Source: JBOHBN01 sp050698355 (lineage in GTDB: Bacteria; Actinomycetota; Actinomycetes; Streptosporangiales; WHST01). Taken from it: a stretch of 33,678 bases of DNA. Both the position numbers and the translations under genes were made by a program. Below are positions 1 through 9,192 of the stretch, in pieces (position 1 is the stretch's first letter; each line of letters starts with the position of its first letter). The DNA lies in contig JBOHBN010000064.1 in the NCBI GenBank assembly GCA_050698355.1, positions 1 through 33,678 on the forward strand, read 5' to 3'. The notes beneath the pieces are model-generated. The model was not told where the DNA came from, did no database searches, and saw nothing but the letters and a program-made list of their open reading frames with translations.

Positions 1-690
1 ACCAAGCAGGAGATCCTGCTGATGGACGAGCCGTTCTCCGCCCTCGACCCGCTGATCCGCCAGGACATGCAGGAACTGTTCCTCACCATTCAGGACGAGA
101 TCCAGCGCACGGTCGTGTTCATCACCCATGACCTGGACGAGGCGCTGCGGCTCGGGCACCGGGTCGCGGTGATGAACGCCGGGGAGATCGTGCAGATCGG
201 CACTCCGGAGGACATCCTGGCGAACCCGGCCGACGAGTACGTGGAGCGGTTCATCGAGGGCGCCGACTACGCCAAGGTCCGCTCGGCCGAACGCGTGATG
301 GCCAAGCCAGACGAGGTCGCGTTCGTTGACGACGAACCTGCGGCGGTGCTCAGGCGGATGCGGCAGGGCGGGATGGCCACGACGTGCGTCCTCGACCGCG
401 AGCGGCGGCTGGTCGGCGTGGTCGAGATCGACGGCCTCGGCACGCTCACCGACCGCGGCGGTACCGACATCGCCAAGGCCGTGACTCCGATGCGGGACGT
501 GTCACCCGACACGCCGCTACGCGAGATCATCCCCTTCTTCGTTGACAGCAACACTCCCGTGGCCGTTACCGATAAGGGCCGGCGCCTGCAGGGCGTCATC
601 GCCCGCGAGGCCCTCATGGGCGGCCTGTGCAAGGGAGAAGCCACTGACGCGCATACGGGGAAAAGCACTGCGGAAGGTGTGCGTACCTGA
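1..690 (+). CDS. Glycine betaine/quaternary amine ABC transporter ATP-binding protein (5' truncated)
   Basis: This is the C-terminal part of the ATPase of an osmoprotectant importer of the OpuA/ProU type; the reading frame is already open at base 1, so Walker A lies outside the window. Visible are Walker B and D-loop (LLMDEPFSALDP), the H-loop (FITHDLDEA) and then two CBS-like repeats in the last ~120 residues (around VLDRERRLVGVVEIDG and AVTDKGRRLQGVI). Tandem CBS domains are typical of OpuAA/ProV and sense ionic strength in OpuA. The stop codon overlaps the permease start (TGATG), so the two are probably translationally coupled. Substrate specificity is inferred from family and neighbours; confidence in the ATPase call is high, in the exact substrate moderate. 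Confidence 0.93.
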   Translation, partial: TKQEILLMDEPFSALDPLIRQDMQELFLTIQDEIQRTVVFITHDLDEALRLGHRVAVMNAGEIVQIGTPEDILANPADEYVERFIEGADYAKVRSAERVMAKPDEVAFVDDEPAAVLRRMRQGGMATTCVLDRERRLVGVVEIDGLGTLTDRGGTDIAKAVTPMRDVSPDTPLREIIPFFVDSNTPVAVTDKGRRLQGVIAREALMGGLCKGEATDAHTGKSTAEGVRT

Positions 691-1571
691 TGCTGCTCGT
701 ACACGCTGACATCATCCCGAGCATGCCGCTGGCCGACTGGACCCAGTCGGCGGTGAACTGGCTCTACGCCAACCTGGAGGGTTTCTTCACCGCACTCAAC
801 GGGGGCATCCAGGCGCTCGTCGGCGGGCTGGAGTTCGCCCTGACCTTGCCGCCCGCGCTCGTCATGGTAGCGATCCTCACTCTGCTGGCCCTGGCGCTCG
901 CGGGTTGGCGGGTCGCGCTGTTCACCGTGATCGGCCTGCTGCTCATCATCAGCCTGGGCCTGTGGGACGACGCCATGCTCACCCTGGCGCTGATCCTGAT
1001 ATCGACGGCCGTCTCGCTCATCATCGGCGTTCCACTGGGGATCGCCGCGGCGAAGGTCCGCGTCGCCGAGGCGGTCACCCGGCCGATCCTCGACCTGATG
1101 CAGACCATGCCGCCCTTCGTGTACCTGGTCCCGTTCGCCATCCTTCTCGGCCTGGGCGCCGCACCGGCACTGATCGCGACGATCGTGTTCTCGATGCCGC
1201 CCGCGGCGCGGTTGACGATGCTGGGCATCCAGCAAGTGCCGAAAGAAACCGTGGAAGCGGCGCACGCGTTCGGCTCCACCCCGATGCAGACCCTGTTGAA
1301 GGTCGAGCTGCCACTGTCCCTCACCGCCATCAAGACCGGCATCAACCAGGTCATCATGCTGTCGCTGTCGATGGTCGTCGTGGCGGCGCTCATCGGCGCA
1401 GGAGGGCTCGGTAGATCGGTCGTCTTCGGCCTCCAGCAGCTCAATGTCGGCACCAGCCTTGTCGGTGGCGTGGGCATCGTCGTCATCGCCGTCGCGCTCG
1501 ACCGCGTCACCCGCAGTGTCGGCGAGTCCAGGCGGCGGATTCCACGGTTGCGAGCGCGGAAGGGAGGCTGA
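690..1571 (+). CDS. Quaternary amine ABC transporter permease (ProW/OpuAB type)
   Basis: A 293-aa integral membrane permease of the binding-protein-dependent transport family that would form the channel for the ATPase encoded just upstream. Several long hydrophobic segments span residues ~45-260. The EAA loop that contacts the ATPase is visible as EAAHAFGSTPMQTLLKVELP, and LMQTMPPFVYLVP is characteristic of ProW-like permeases. The ATG shares its A with the upstream TGA stop. An alternative ATG lies at 723, but the overlapping start fits the operon. The extra N-terminal ~45 residues resemble the amphipathic extension seen in ProW. Basic tail (SRRRIPRLRARK) at the C-terminus. Confidence 0.93.
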   Translation: MLLVHADIIPSMPLADWTQSAVNWLYANLEGFFTALNGGIQALVGGLEFALTLPPALVMVAILTLLALALAGWRVALFTVIGLLLIISLGLWDDAMLTLALILISTAVSLIIGVPLGIAAAKVRVAEAVTRPILDLMQTMPPFVYLVPFAILLGLGAAPALIATIVFSMPPAARLTMLGIQQVPKETVEAAHAFGSTPMQTLLKVELPLSLTAIKTGINQVIMLSLSMVVVAALIGAGGLGRSVVFGLQQLNVGTSLVGGVGIVVIAVALDRVTRSVGESRRRIPRLRARKGG

Positions 1572-1576
1572 GAAGC

Positions 1577-2503
1577 ATGCCGAAGACATTGACCCGACGG
1601 CAGCTGCTCGGCCGTTCCAGTGCGGCTCTGGTCGGCGCCTACCTGGTGGGCGGCACCGGTTACGGGATCGCCTCCGGCTCCTCGGCGAAAAGCGCAATTT
1701 CCCTCGGAAGCATCGGCTGGACCGAGAACACCGCGGTCTCGAACCTGACGAAGGTCCTGATGGAGGACGACCTCGGCTATGAGGAGGTACCGATCGTCGG
1801 GCCGCTCGACCTCGGTCCGCTGTTCGCGGGCGTCGCCGGTGGTGACCTCGCTGCCTTCCAGGACGTGTGGCTGCCGAACAACAAGCAGTACCTCAACAAG
1901 GTGCACGTGAAGACCAGCGTGCAAGTGCTGAAGCCCTGGTACGAGTCCAAGACGTCCTACGGCATCGCCGTGCCGGACTACCTGGACGTGCAGAGCCTCG
2001 CGGACCTCAACAAGGCCGGAACGGACAAGATCACCGGTATCGAGCCGGGGGCGTCGTTCATGCCGGTGATCCGAAAGAAGGTCATCCCCGCGTACGACCT
2101 GGACATGAAGCTGGTGACCTCCAGCACCGCCGGGATGCTCACGCAACTGCAACGCAAGTACGCGAAGAAGGAGCCCATCGTCTTCGTGGCGTGGTCACCG
2201 CACTGGATGAACACACGATTCGACTTCCACTACCTGAAAGATCCCAAGGATGCCCAGGGCATCTACAACAACCCGTCTCGGATCACCACGGTCGTCAACG
2301 ACGACCTCCGCGTGCGCGACCCGGTCGCGTACACCTTCCTCAAGGCGATCTCGCTCGACGAGCACCAGATCAACCAGATGGAGTCGGAGATCAAGAAGGC
2401 TGGACAGGACGAGCCCGCCAAGGGTGTCCACAACTGGTTGAAGCGCAACCGGAAGCTGGTCGAGCCCTGGATCGACAAGGCGAGGAAAGTGCAGAGGTCC
2501 TGA
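1577..2503 (+). CDS. Tat-exported glycine betaine/choline-type substrate-binding protein
   Basis: A 308-aa extracytoplasmic binding protein of the ProX/OpuAC class that would deliver substrate to the permease. The N-terminus has a twin-arginine-like signal (TRRQLLGRSSAALVGAYL) followed by a hydrophobic stretch, which suggests Tat export with no obvious lipobox cysteine. Trp-containing motifs (GSIGWTEN, FQDVWLPNN, LKPWYES, VAWSPHWMNT) match the aromatic cage used by this family for quaternary ammonium groups. A good ribosome binding site (GGGAGG, 1562-1567) precedes the ATG, and the gene starts 5 nt after the permease. Its stop codon is in the same frame as, and immediately followed by, the next gene's TTG start. 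Confidence 0.92.
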   Translation: MPKTLTRRQLLGRSSAALVGAYLVGGTGYGIASGSSAKSAISLGSIGWTENTAVSNLTKVLMEDDLGYEEVPIVGPLDLGPLFAGVAGGDLAAFQDVWLPNNKQYLNKVHVKTSVQVLKPWYESKTSYGIAVPDYLDVQSLADLNKAGTDKITGIEPGASFMPVIRKKVIPAYDLDMKLVTSSTAGMLTQLQRKYAKKEPIVFVAWSPHWMNTRFDFHYLKDPKDAQGIYNNPSRITTVVNDDLRVRDPVAYTFLKAISLDEHQINQMESEIKKAGQDEPAKGVHNWLKRNRKLVEPWIDKARKVQRS

Positions 2504-4870
2504 TTGCATTCCCACGGTCATGGGGTTTCTCGCGAACGTCTGCCCATCCCGGACCAGGCGGCGCCGCACCCGTCGGCGTTGGACGTCCGGGACCAGCAGC
2601 CGGCCTTCAGTCCGCGCGCCCCACTGGCGCCCCCGACGGGTGCGCCCAACGTGGTGGTGGTGCTGCTCGACGATATGGGATTCGGGGCACCCAGCGCATT
2701 CGGGGGACCGTGTGCGATGCCTGCCGCGGACCGGCTGGCCGACGACGGGTTGCGCTACACGCGGTTCCACGTCACGGCGATCTGCTCGCCGACGCGGCAG
2801 TCGCTACTGACCGGACGGAATCATCATTCGGTGGGTATGGGGGTTACCACGGAGATGGCCAGCTCCTCGCCCGGCTACACCGGAATCCGTCCGCACTCGG
2901 CGGCCACCTTGGCCCAGATCCTGTCCGGGAACGGGTACAACACAGCGGCGTTCGGCAAGTGGCACCAGACCCCGGCCCGCGAGGTCAGCGCCGCCGGCCC
3001 GTTCGACCGGTGGCCGACCGGCGAGGGCTTCGAGAAGTTCTATGGGTTTCTCTGCGCTGAGATGAACCACTGGTACCCGGTGTTGTTCGACGGCACTACG
3101 CCGATCGAGCCGACCCGTACCCCGGAGCAGGGCTACCACCTCTCCGAGGACCTCGTCGACCAGGCAATCGATTGGGTGCACACCCAGCACGCTCTCAAAC
3201 CCGATGTCCCTTTCTTCACGTACCTCTCGTTCGGCGCCACGCACGCGCCCTATCACGTGCCGACCGCCTATCGCGACAAGTACCGTGGCCGCTTCGACGA
3301 CGGATGGGACGCCCAGCGCGAGCGCACGCTCATCCGCCAGAAGGAACTCGGCGTTGTGCCGCCTGAGACGGAGCTGGCCCCGTGGGCCGAGGGCGTGCCC
3401 CACTGGGACGAGCTCACCGAGGTCGAGCACCATGCGGCCACCGGATTGATGGAACTCTACGCGGGCTTTTCCGAACACACCGATGCCCAGGTCGGACGCT
3501 TCATCGACGCGCTCACCGAGATCGGCCAGCTCGACAACACGCTGTTCGTCTACATCCTTGGCGACAACGGCGCCTCCGCCGAAGGAGGGCTCGGCGGTAC
3601 GCTCAACGAGCACCGCATCGCCAGCGGTGTCGAAGACAGCCCCGAGTTCATTGCTGCCCACCGTGATGCACTCGGCGACGCCACCACCCACGCGCACTAC
3701 CCGGTGGGCTGGGCGCTGGCGATGAACACGCCCTACCAATGGACCAAGCAGGTCGCCTCACACTTCGGCGGCACCCGCGACGGCATGGTCGTGCACTGGC
3801 CGCGCGGCATAACCGAACGCGGGGGCATCCGCCAGCAGTTCCACCACGTGATCGACGTGGTGCCGACCGTCCTGCAAGCCGCCGGCATCCCGGAACCGAC
3901 GGCGGTCAACGGAGTCCCGCAGCAGCCGATCGAGGGCACCAGCATGCTCTACAGCTTCAACGAGACGGGAGCGGCGGACCGGCACCTGCTGCAGTACTTC
4001 GAGATGGTCGGCAACCGCGGCATCTACCGTGACGGTTGGATGGCCGTCACCCGTCACGGCACTCCCTGGGAGATGGTGCAAAGCCAGCGCCGACACTTCA
4101 GCGATGACCGGTGGGAGCTCTACGACACGATCACCGACTGGAGCCAGTCGCATGATCTCGCCGAGAAGTATCCGGAGAGGCTGGCCGAGCTGCAGGAGTT
4201 GTTCCTCGTAGAGGCCAGCCGCTACAACGTGTTCCCGCTGGACGACCGGATGACCGAGCGAGAGAATCCGCGGGAAGCGGGTCGACTCGACCTGATGGGC
4301 GACCGCCGCACGGTGACCTTCCGCGGCACCGCGCCACGGCTGACCGAGGAAACGGCCCCGAACGTGAAGAACCGGTCGCACACGCTCACTGCTGATGTCG
4401 ACGTCCCTGACCGCGGCGGCGCCGGGGTGCTGGTGGCCCAGGGAGGCCGCTTCGGTGGGTGGTCGCTCTACCTGCACGACGGCATGCCCAGCTATGCCTA
4501 CAACTACTTCGGCGTCGACCTGTACCGGATCGCGGCAACGCAGCCGCTCGACTCGGGCCGCCACGAGATCGGCCTGGAATTCGCCTACGACGGCGGAGGG
4601 GTCGGCCAGGGCGGCACCGCGGTCCTGTACGTCGACAGGGAGCAGGTCGCCTCAGGCCGGGTGGAGCGCACCATCCCCTACTACTTCGCCTTCGACGAGA
4701 CCTTCGACATCGGCATCGACCGGGCATCACCGGTCACCGACGACTATCCGCCACTGCACAATGCCTTCGACGGCACGCTGCACACGCTGCGCGTCGACCT
4801 CGGCGACGACCTGGCGAGCGACCGCGACACCGACCGCTCAGCCGCGCACTTCCGGGACACTCACGAATAA
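2504..4870 (+). CDS. Arylsulfatase (formylglycine-dependent sulfatase, 788 aa)
   Basis: A sulfatase of the alkaline-phosphatase superfamily hydrolysing sulfate esters. The N-terminal metal site (VVVLLDDMGFG, Asp56/Asp57) and the CSPTR signature at residues 94-98 are present; Cys94 would be oxidised to formylglycine by the usual generating enzyme. Further family motifs are TGRNHHSVGMG, GKWHQTP and LGDNGASAEGG. The C-terminal ~200 residues form a separate beta-rich module. Length and layout match the ~790-aa arylsulfatases common in actinomycetes (AtsA/AtsD type) rather than the ~500-aa choline sulfatases. The TTG start is forced: the codon before it is the upstream stop in the same frame, GAGG (2494-2497) is well spaced, and the first downstream ATG would remove the metal ligands. 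No signal peptide is evident. Tail-to-tail with the glutamine synthetase, 3 nt apart. Confidence 0.93.
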   Translation: MHSHGHGVSRERLPIPDQAAPHPSALDVRDQQPAFSPRAPLAPPTGAPNVVVVLLDDMGFGAPSAFGGPCAMPAADRLADDGLRYTRFHVTAICSPTRQSLLTGRNHHSVGMGVTTEMASSSPGYTGIRPHSAATLAQILSGNGYNTAAFGKWHQTPAREVSAAGPFDRWPTGEGFEKFYGFLCAEMNHWYPVLFDGTTPIEPTRTPEQGYHLSEDLVDQAIDWVHTQHALKPDVPFFTYLSFGATHAPYHVPTAYRDKYRGRFDDGWDAQRERTLIRQKELGVVPPETELAPWAEGVPHWDELTEVEHHAATGLMELYAGFSEHTDAQVGRFIDALTEIGQLDNTLFVYILGDNGASAEGGLGGTLNEHRIASGVEDSPEFIAAHRDALGDATTHAHYPVGWALAMNTPYQWTKQVASHFGGTRDGMVVHWPRGITERGGIRQQFHHVIDVVPTVLQAAGIPEPTAVNGVPQQPIEGTSMLYSFNETGAADRHLLQYFEMVGNRGIYRDGWMAVTRHGTPWEMVQSQRRHFSDDRWELYDTITDWSQSHDLAEKYPERLAELQELFLVEASRYNVFPLDDRMTERENPREAGRLDLMGDRRTVTFRGTAPRLTEETAPNVKNRSHTLTADVDVPDRGGAGVLVAQGGRFGGWSLYLHDGMPSYAYNYFGVDLYRIAATQPLDSGRHEIGLEFAYDGGGVGQGGTAVLYVDREQVASGRVERTIPYYFAFDETFDIGIDRASPVTDDYPPLHNAFDGTLHTLRVDLGDDLASDRDTDRSAAHFRDTHE

Positions 4871-4873
4871 GAG

Positions 4874-6238
4874 TTAGAGCACAGGCAGGTAGCGGTCCCG
4901 CTCGTACGCGGTGACTTGGCGCTGGTAGTCGTGCCACTCCTGCCGTTTGTTGCGCAGAAAGAAGTCGAAGACGTGCTCGCCGAGGGTCTCGGCGAGCAGC
5001 TCGCTGCGTTCCATCACCGCGATCGCCTCCGACAGGCTCTCCGGAAGGGGCTCAATGCCCAACACGCGGCGTTCCGCGTCGGTGAGCGCCCACACGTCGT
5101 CCTCGGCGCCCGCAGGCAGCTCGTACCCGTTCTCGATGCCGGACAGGCCGGCGGCGAGCAGAGCGGCGAGCGCGAGGTACGGGTTGCACGCGGCGTCCGG
5201 CGAGCGGATCTCGATGCGTGTCGAGTTGCCCTTGTTCGGCTTGTACATGGGCACGCGCACGAGCGCCGACCTGTTGTTGTGGCCCCAGCAGACGTAGGCA
5301 GGGGCCTCGCCGCCCGCACCTGCGGTGTGCCCGGGACTGCCCCACAGCCGCTTGTACGAGTTCACCCACTGGTCGGTGACCGCGGTGAGCTCTCGGGCGT
5401 GCCTGAGCACTCCCGCGATGAACGACCGGCCGACCTTGGAGAGCTGGTACTGCGCGCCGGCCTCGTAGAACGCGTTCTGGTCGCCCTCGAACAGCGACAG
5501 GTGCATGTGCATGCCGGAGCCGGGGTACTCGGTGAACGGCTTCGGCATGAACGATGCGTACACGCCCTGCGCGAGCGCGACCTCCTTCATCACCAGGCGG
5601 AACGTGATGATGTTGTCGGCGGTGGAGAGCGCGTCGGCGTACCGCAGGTCGATCTCCTGCTGACCTGGCGCACCCTCGTGGTGGCTGTACTCCACCGAGA
5701 TCCCCATGCTCTCCAGCATGGTGACGGCGATGCGGCGGAAGTCGTGCGCGACCGTGTGCGGTGTCTGGTCGAAGTACCCGCCGGAGTCGATGGGCACGGG
5801 CATGCGGCCGGGCTCCGGCGGGCCGTCGAGCAGGAAGAACTCGATCTCCGGGTGGGCGTAGAAGGTGAATCCCATGTCGCCGGCCCGGCGCAGCACGCGC
5901 CGGAGCACGTGCCGGGGGTCGGCGTGGCTCGGCGAGCCGTCCGGCATCAGGATGTCGCAGAACATGCGCGCCGACCCCGGCGAGTCCGACCGCCACGGCA
6001 ACACCTGGAAGGTCGCAGGATCGGGCTTGGCCAGCATGTCCGACTCGTAGACGCGGGCGAATCCCTCGATTGCCGACCCGTCGAAGCCGATCCCCTCGGC
6101 GAACGCGCCCTCCAGCTCGGCGGGCGCGACCGCCACCGACTTCAGGTAACCGAGCATGTCCGGGAACCACAGCCGTACGAACCGGATGTCGCGCTCCTCG
6201 ACGGTGCGCAGCACGAACTCGGTCTGCTTGTCCATCAC
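4874..6238 (-). CDS. glnA: Type I glutamine synthetase, GlnA2-like
   Basis: A ~453-aa cytoplasmic ligase making gamma-glutamyl amides from glutamate, ATP and an amine (ammonia in classical GlnA). Motifs in order are IGFDGSAIEGFARV, the metal-ligand segment HPEIEFFLL, HHEGAPGQQEIDLRYADAL, GSGMHMHLSLF, NRSALVRVP and IEIRSPDAACNPYLALAALL. The NLYDLPPEE-type segment carrying the adenylylation Tyr of GSI-beta enzymes is missing; VWALTDAERR stands there, as in actinobacterial GlnA2 proteins. In Streptomyces, GlnA2-type paralogues have been linked to gamma-glutamylation of polyamines, so the true acceptor may not be ammonia. The start is GTG at 6238 or the adjacent ATG at 6235. It lies 31 nt downstream of the small membrane-protein gene and may belong to the same transcript. 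Confidence 0.95.
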   Translation of the reverse strand: MMDKQTEFVLRTVEERDIRFVRLWFPDMLGYLKSVAVAPAELEGAFAEGIGFDGSAIEGFARVYESDMLAKPDPATFQVLPWRSDSPGSARMFCDILMPDGSPSHADPRHVLRRVLRRAGDMGFTFYAHPEIEFFLLDGPPEPGRMPVPIDSGGYFDQTPHTVAHDFRRIAVTMLESMGISVEYSHHEGAPGQQEIDLRYADALSTADNIITFRLVMKEVALAQGVYASFMPKPFTEYPGSGMHMHLSLFEGDQNAFYEAGAQYQLSKVGRSFIAGVLRHARELTAVTDQWVNSYKRLWGSPGHTAGAGGEAPAYVCWGHNNRSALVRVPMYKPNKGNSTRIEIRSPDAACNPYLALAALLAAGLSGIENGYELPAGAEDDVWALTDAERRVLGIEPLPESLSEAIAVMERSELLAETLGEHVFDFFLRNKRQEWHDYQRQVTAYERDRYLPVL

Positions 6239-6269
6239 CCCAGTGTGCCGACCCGGTGTTTCGCGCGCG

Positions 6270-6734
6270 TTACGGGCTCGTGAGCCGGTGCTGCCACCTG
6301 TCGTACGCGAGCCAGACGAAGCCGGCGGTGATCACCGTGCCGTCGAAGGCGTGCAGTGCGCCGAAGAACGTGCTGACGCCGAAACCAAGGCCGACCAGCA
6401 GGCCCTGCACGCCCCACAGCAGGACCGCGACGACGAGCGGGATGATCCAGGCCTTCTTGTTGGCACGCGCGATGATGCCGCCGACGAGGAGCGCGACCGC
6501 GATCCACTGCAGGACTTCCCCGTTGATGGCGTGCGGTTCGAACGCCGCCCGTCCTGCGGCCTCGCCGCCCGTGGCGGTGGCCCAGAAGCCGGACCCGGCG
6601 AACGCGATCTGGAGCGCGCACAGCGCGACAGCGGCGACGGCGAGCCAGCGCTGGACGCCGTCGGCGACGAGCCTTGCTGCCCCGACCGTCCCTTGGCGTA
6701 CGTGGGTCGGCCTGCTCTTCGATGCTGTAGTCAT
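6270..6734 (-). CDS. Small membrane protein (four-helix, DUF6220-like)
   Basis: A 154-aa integral membrane protein without an assigned function. Four hydrophobic segments are apparent: WLAVAAVALCALQIAFAGSG, WIAVALLVGGIIA, IIPLVVAVLLWGVQGLLVG and the weaker ITAGFVWLAY. Conserved-looking polar features include HAINGEVLQW after helix 1 and HAFDGT before helix 4. The pattern resembles DUF6220-type proteins, but this is pattern recognition only. The ATG at 6734 was chosen because GGAGAGG stands at normal spacing and because it overlaps the stop of the upstream dikinase gene (ATGA, 6734-6731), indicating translational coupling; the longer open frame starting with an Arg-rich stretch is not credible. 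Confidence 0.75.
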   Translation of the reverse strand: MTTASKSRPTHVRQGTVGAARLVADGVQRWLAVAAVALCALQIAFAGSGFWATATGGEAAGRAAFEPHAINGEVLQWIAVALLVGGIIARANKKAWIIPLVVAVLLWGVQGLLVGLGFGVSTFFGALHAFDGTVITAGFVWLAYDRWQHRLTSP

Positions 6735-9148
6735 TGTCGTACCTCTCCTCTCGTACCGTCGACGGTGACGACGTCGCCGTCGCACAACTGGCTGGTGGCG
6801 CTACCCGTACCGATCACGGCGGGAATGGCGTGCTCGCGGGCGACGATCGCCGCATGCGAGAGCAGACCGCCGCCGTCGGTCACCAGCGCGCCCGCGGTGC
6901 CGAACAGCACCGACCACGCCGGGTCGGTGGTCGGGCAGACGAGCACGTCGCCGGGCCGCAACCGGTGGAACTCGCTTTCGCCGCGCACAACCCGGACCGG
7001 ACCGGTGTGGAGTCCCGGTGACCCGGGAACGCCGGTCAGCTCCCGCCGTGCGCCAGGTTCTGCGGCTTGACCGGCGTCCTGCTCCCGCTGCGCCCACAGC
7101 AACGCCGCGTTGAGGCGCCGCGCCGGTCCCGGCAGCGCGCGCACGTCCGGCAGGGCGGCTGCCGCGCCGTACCGTGCAGGACCGGGATGGCTACGCGCCC
7201 ACGCCTGCTCGGCCCGGTTGCGGCGCACCACCTCGTGTAGAGCAGGGCCCTGCGCACCCCCGAGCGCGGCACGCAGGGCCCCGACCTCGACGAACGCGGC
7301 GTCGTCCGGGCGGGCGAGAACGCCTCGCCGGACGAGCCGCCGTCCGGTCTCGACAGCCGCGAGCCGGGCCAGACCCGCGGGCAGGCAAGCACCCCAGAAC
7401 GCCGTCTCCTCGCGTACCGGGTAGCTCCGCCGCGCGGCGGCGAGCACCGCCTCGAAGCCCCGCCGGTCCCGTGGCGACCGGTCGGCGAGCAGCGTCCGCG
7501 CCCGCTCGACCGCTTGCTGGGCGACGCCGACAGGGTCCGGCGCGTCGGAGCGCTGCTGGGTGACGGCGTCGCGGAGCAGGCCGGCGAGCACCACCGGGCG
7601 CTCGACGAGCGTCGGCGAGCCGGGGTCGTCGTTGACTGCGCGGTAGCCGTAACTGTCGCGCCACGCGGCGAAGCTCGCGCCGAGCTCGGGCGCCGCCTCG
7701 TCCAACTGCGCGGCCAGGTCCGGTTCCGCCCACTCGACGAGCGCGAGCGCGGCGGGGCACGCGCGCACGGCGGTGGCGAGCTCCGCGAGCGCGCGAGCGG
7801 GTGCCGACGACACCGGCGAGGCACCTGCCACGAGCTCGAGTGCGGCTGGACTCGACCAGCCCAGCATGCGCCGGCAGGCCGTCACGAGCCCGTGCAGCGG
7901 GACGGCGTATGCGGGGATCAGCCGGAAGTGCACTCCCAGCGCGCGCCGGGCCAGGGCGATCGTCGCCTCGATGTGTGCGTCCAGCGCCGCGTCGTCCAGT
8001 GTCTCGAGGTCGACCTCGCGTAGCCGCGTAGCCGCGTCCCGGAACTCCGGTAGCCACTCCTCGTACCACCGGGTAATGAGCCGGTCGAACACTTCCGGTC
8101 GTGCCGAGCGCGCCGCAGCGCGCAAGCGGCGGCGCAGCGGCGGCGCCAGCCGGGCGAGCGCGCCCAGCACCCACCACGGCGGTGGGCCACCCCTGTCCCC
8201 GCCCACAGGGACGGAACGGACGTACACCTCGCCGCCGATGCTGCGCAGCTCGGCGCGGTCGACGAGCGCGCCGAACTCCGCGTACATCGCGGAGAGCCCG
8301 TCCGCCACCATCGGCATGACCAGCGACGCGCCGAAGGGCGTGATCGGCTCCGGGTGCCGCCCCGTGTCCTTCACCCAGGTGCCGGGCGACAGCGCGACGG
8401 CCGGCTGTTGGGGCAGGGCCGTGACCGGACGGGACTGCAGCACGAGCAAACGCCCGTCGGCCATCGCCCACTCCACGTCCTGCGGCCCGCCGAGGACGTG
8501 CTCCGCGCGTGCCGCGAGCGCCGCTACTGCGCGTACCTGCGGCTCGGCGAGCGCCTGGTGGGTCACGCGTACCGCCGTGACCGAGGAGTCGGCGACCCGC
8601 CACTCGTCAGGCGAGACCTCCCCGCCGACGAGTTTGTCGGCGAGCCCCGGCACGGCGGAAACGAGGACCTCGTCGCGAGACCCCGAGACGGGGTCGGCGG
8701 TGAAGGCGACCCCGGCGACGTCGGCGTCGACCTGCCGCTGCACCAGCACCGCGATCCTCGACGCGCTGCCGTTCATGCGCGCGTAGGCGCGGACCCGTTC
8801 GGAGTCCGCGGAGGCCCGGCATCGACGCACCGCGTCGCGCAGCCCGTCCAGCCCGCGGACGTGCAGTACGGTCTCGTACTGGCCGGCGAAGGACGCGTCC
8901 GGCAGGTCCTCCGCGGTCGCCGACGAACGCACCGCCATGGTGCAGCCGTCGAAGTGAGCGGCCACGCCGGCGAGTGCCTCCTCGGCGTCCTGCGACATGT
9001 CTGTGGTCAGGACGAGCCCGTCGGGCACGGCGAGCCCAGCCCGCGCGAGCTGGCCGAGCGTGGCCGCCTTGCTCCCGACGCGAGCCCTTTCCCCATCGAC
9101 CGCGGCGTGGAGTGCGACCACCGCTCCCGACCGGCCCGACCCGCCCAC
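6731..9148 (-). CDS. PEP-utilizing/rifampicin phosphotransferase-like dikinase
   Basis: An 805-aa enzyme with an N-terminal ATP-grasp domain (GSKAATLGQLARAGLAVPDG; VRSSATAEDLPDASFAGQYE; VAGVAFTADPVSG; VLQSRPVTA), a divergent middle domain (~270-690) and a C-terminal swivelling phosphohistidine domain (TDGGGLLSHAAIVARE, catalytic His765). The order ATP domain - middle - His domain, without a PEP-binding TIM barrel, matches rifampicin phosphotransferase (RPH) rather than PEP synthase. RPH moves the beta-phosphate of ATP to the drug through the histidine; here the acceptor is unknown because the middle domain defines it. No recognisable rifampicin-associated element lies upstream. The GTG at 9148 is the longest plausible start; AGGAG (around 9162-9166) is a little far, so the start is uncertain. 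It lies 44 nt after the LuxR-type gene. Confidence 0.88.
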   Translation of the reverse strand: MGGSGRSGAVVALHAAVDGERARVGSKAATLGQLARAGLAVPDGLVLTTDMSQDAEEALAGVAAHFDGCTMAVRSSATAEDLPDASFAGQYETVLHVRGLDGLRDAVRRCRASADSERVRAYARMNGSASRIAVLVQRQVDADVAGVAFTADPVSGSRDEVLVSAVPGLADKLVGGEVSPDEWRVADSSVTAVRVTHQALAEPQVRAVAALAARAEHVLGGPQDVEWAMADGRLLVLQSRPVTALPQQPAVALSPGTWVKDTGRHPEPITPFGASLVMPMVADGLSAMYAEFGALVDRAELRSIGGEVYVRSVPVGGDRGGPPPWWVLGALARLAPPLRRRLRAAARSARPEVFDRLITRWYEEWLPEFRDAATRLREVDLETLDDAALDAHIEATIALARRALGVHFRLIPAYAVPLHGLVTACRRMLGWSSPAALELVAGASPVSSAPARALAELATAVRACPAALALVEWAEPDLAAQLDEAAPELGASFAAWRDSYGYRAVNDDPGSPTLVERPVVLAGLLRDAVTQQRSDAPDPVGVAQQAVERARTLLADRSPRDRRGFEAVLAAARRSYPVREETAFWGACLPAGLARLAAVETGRRLVRRGVLARPDDAAFVEVGALRAALGGAQGPALHEVVRRNRAEQAWARSHPGPARYGAAAALPDVRALPGPARRLNAALLWAQREQDAGQAAEPGARRELTGVPGSPGLHTGPVRVVRGESEFHRLRPGDVLVCPTTDPAWSVLFGTAGALVTDGGGLLSHAAIVAREHAIPAVIGTGSATSQLCDGDVVTVDGTRGEVRQ

Positions 9149-9192
9149 GGCCAGATCGTCACTCCTGCGGGGGCCGTCGGGTATCGGTAGAG

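Noticed and set aside
4916..6283. Long + strand ORF opposite the glutamine synthetase gene
   Set aside because: It is an antisense shadow: the - strand frame has every GS motif, and the + strand translation is Arg/Val/Gly-rich with no family features.
6731..9148. Naming the dikinase rph (rifampicin resistance)
   Set aside because: Domain order fits, but the middle substrate-binding domain is divergent and no rifampicin-associated element was found nearby, so the symbol is not justified.
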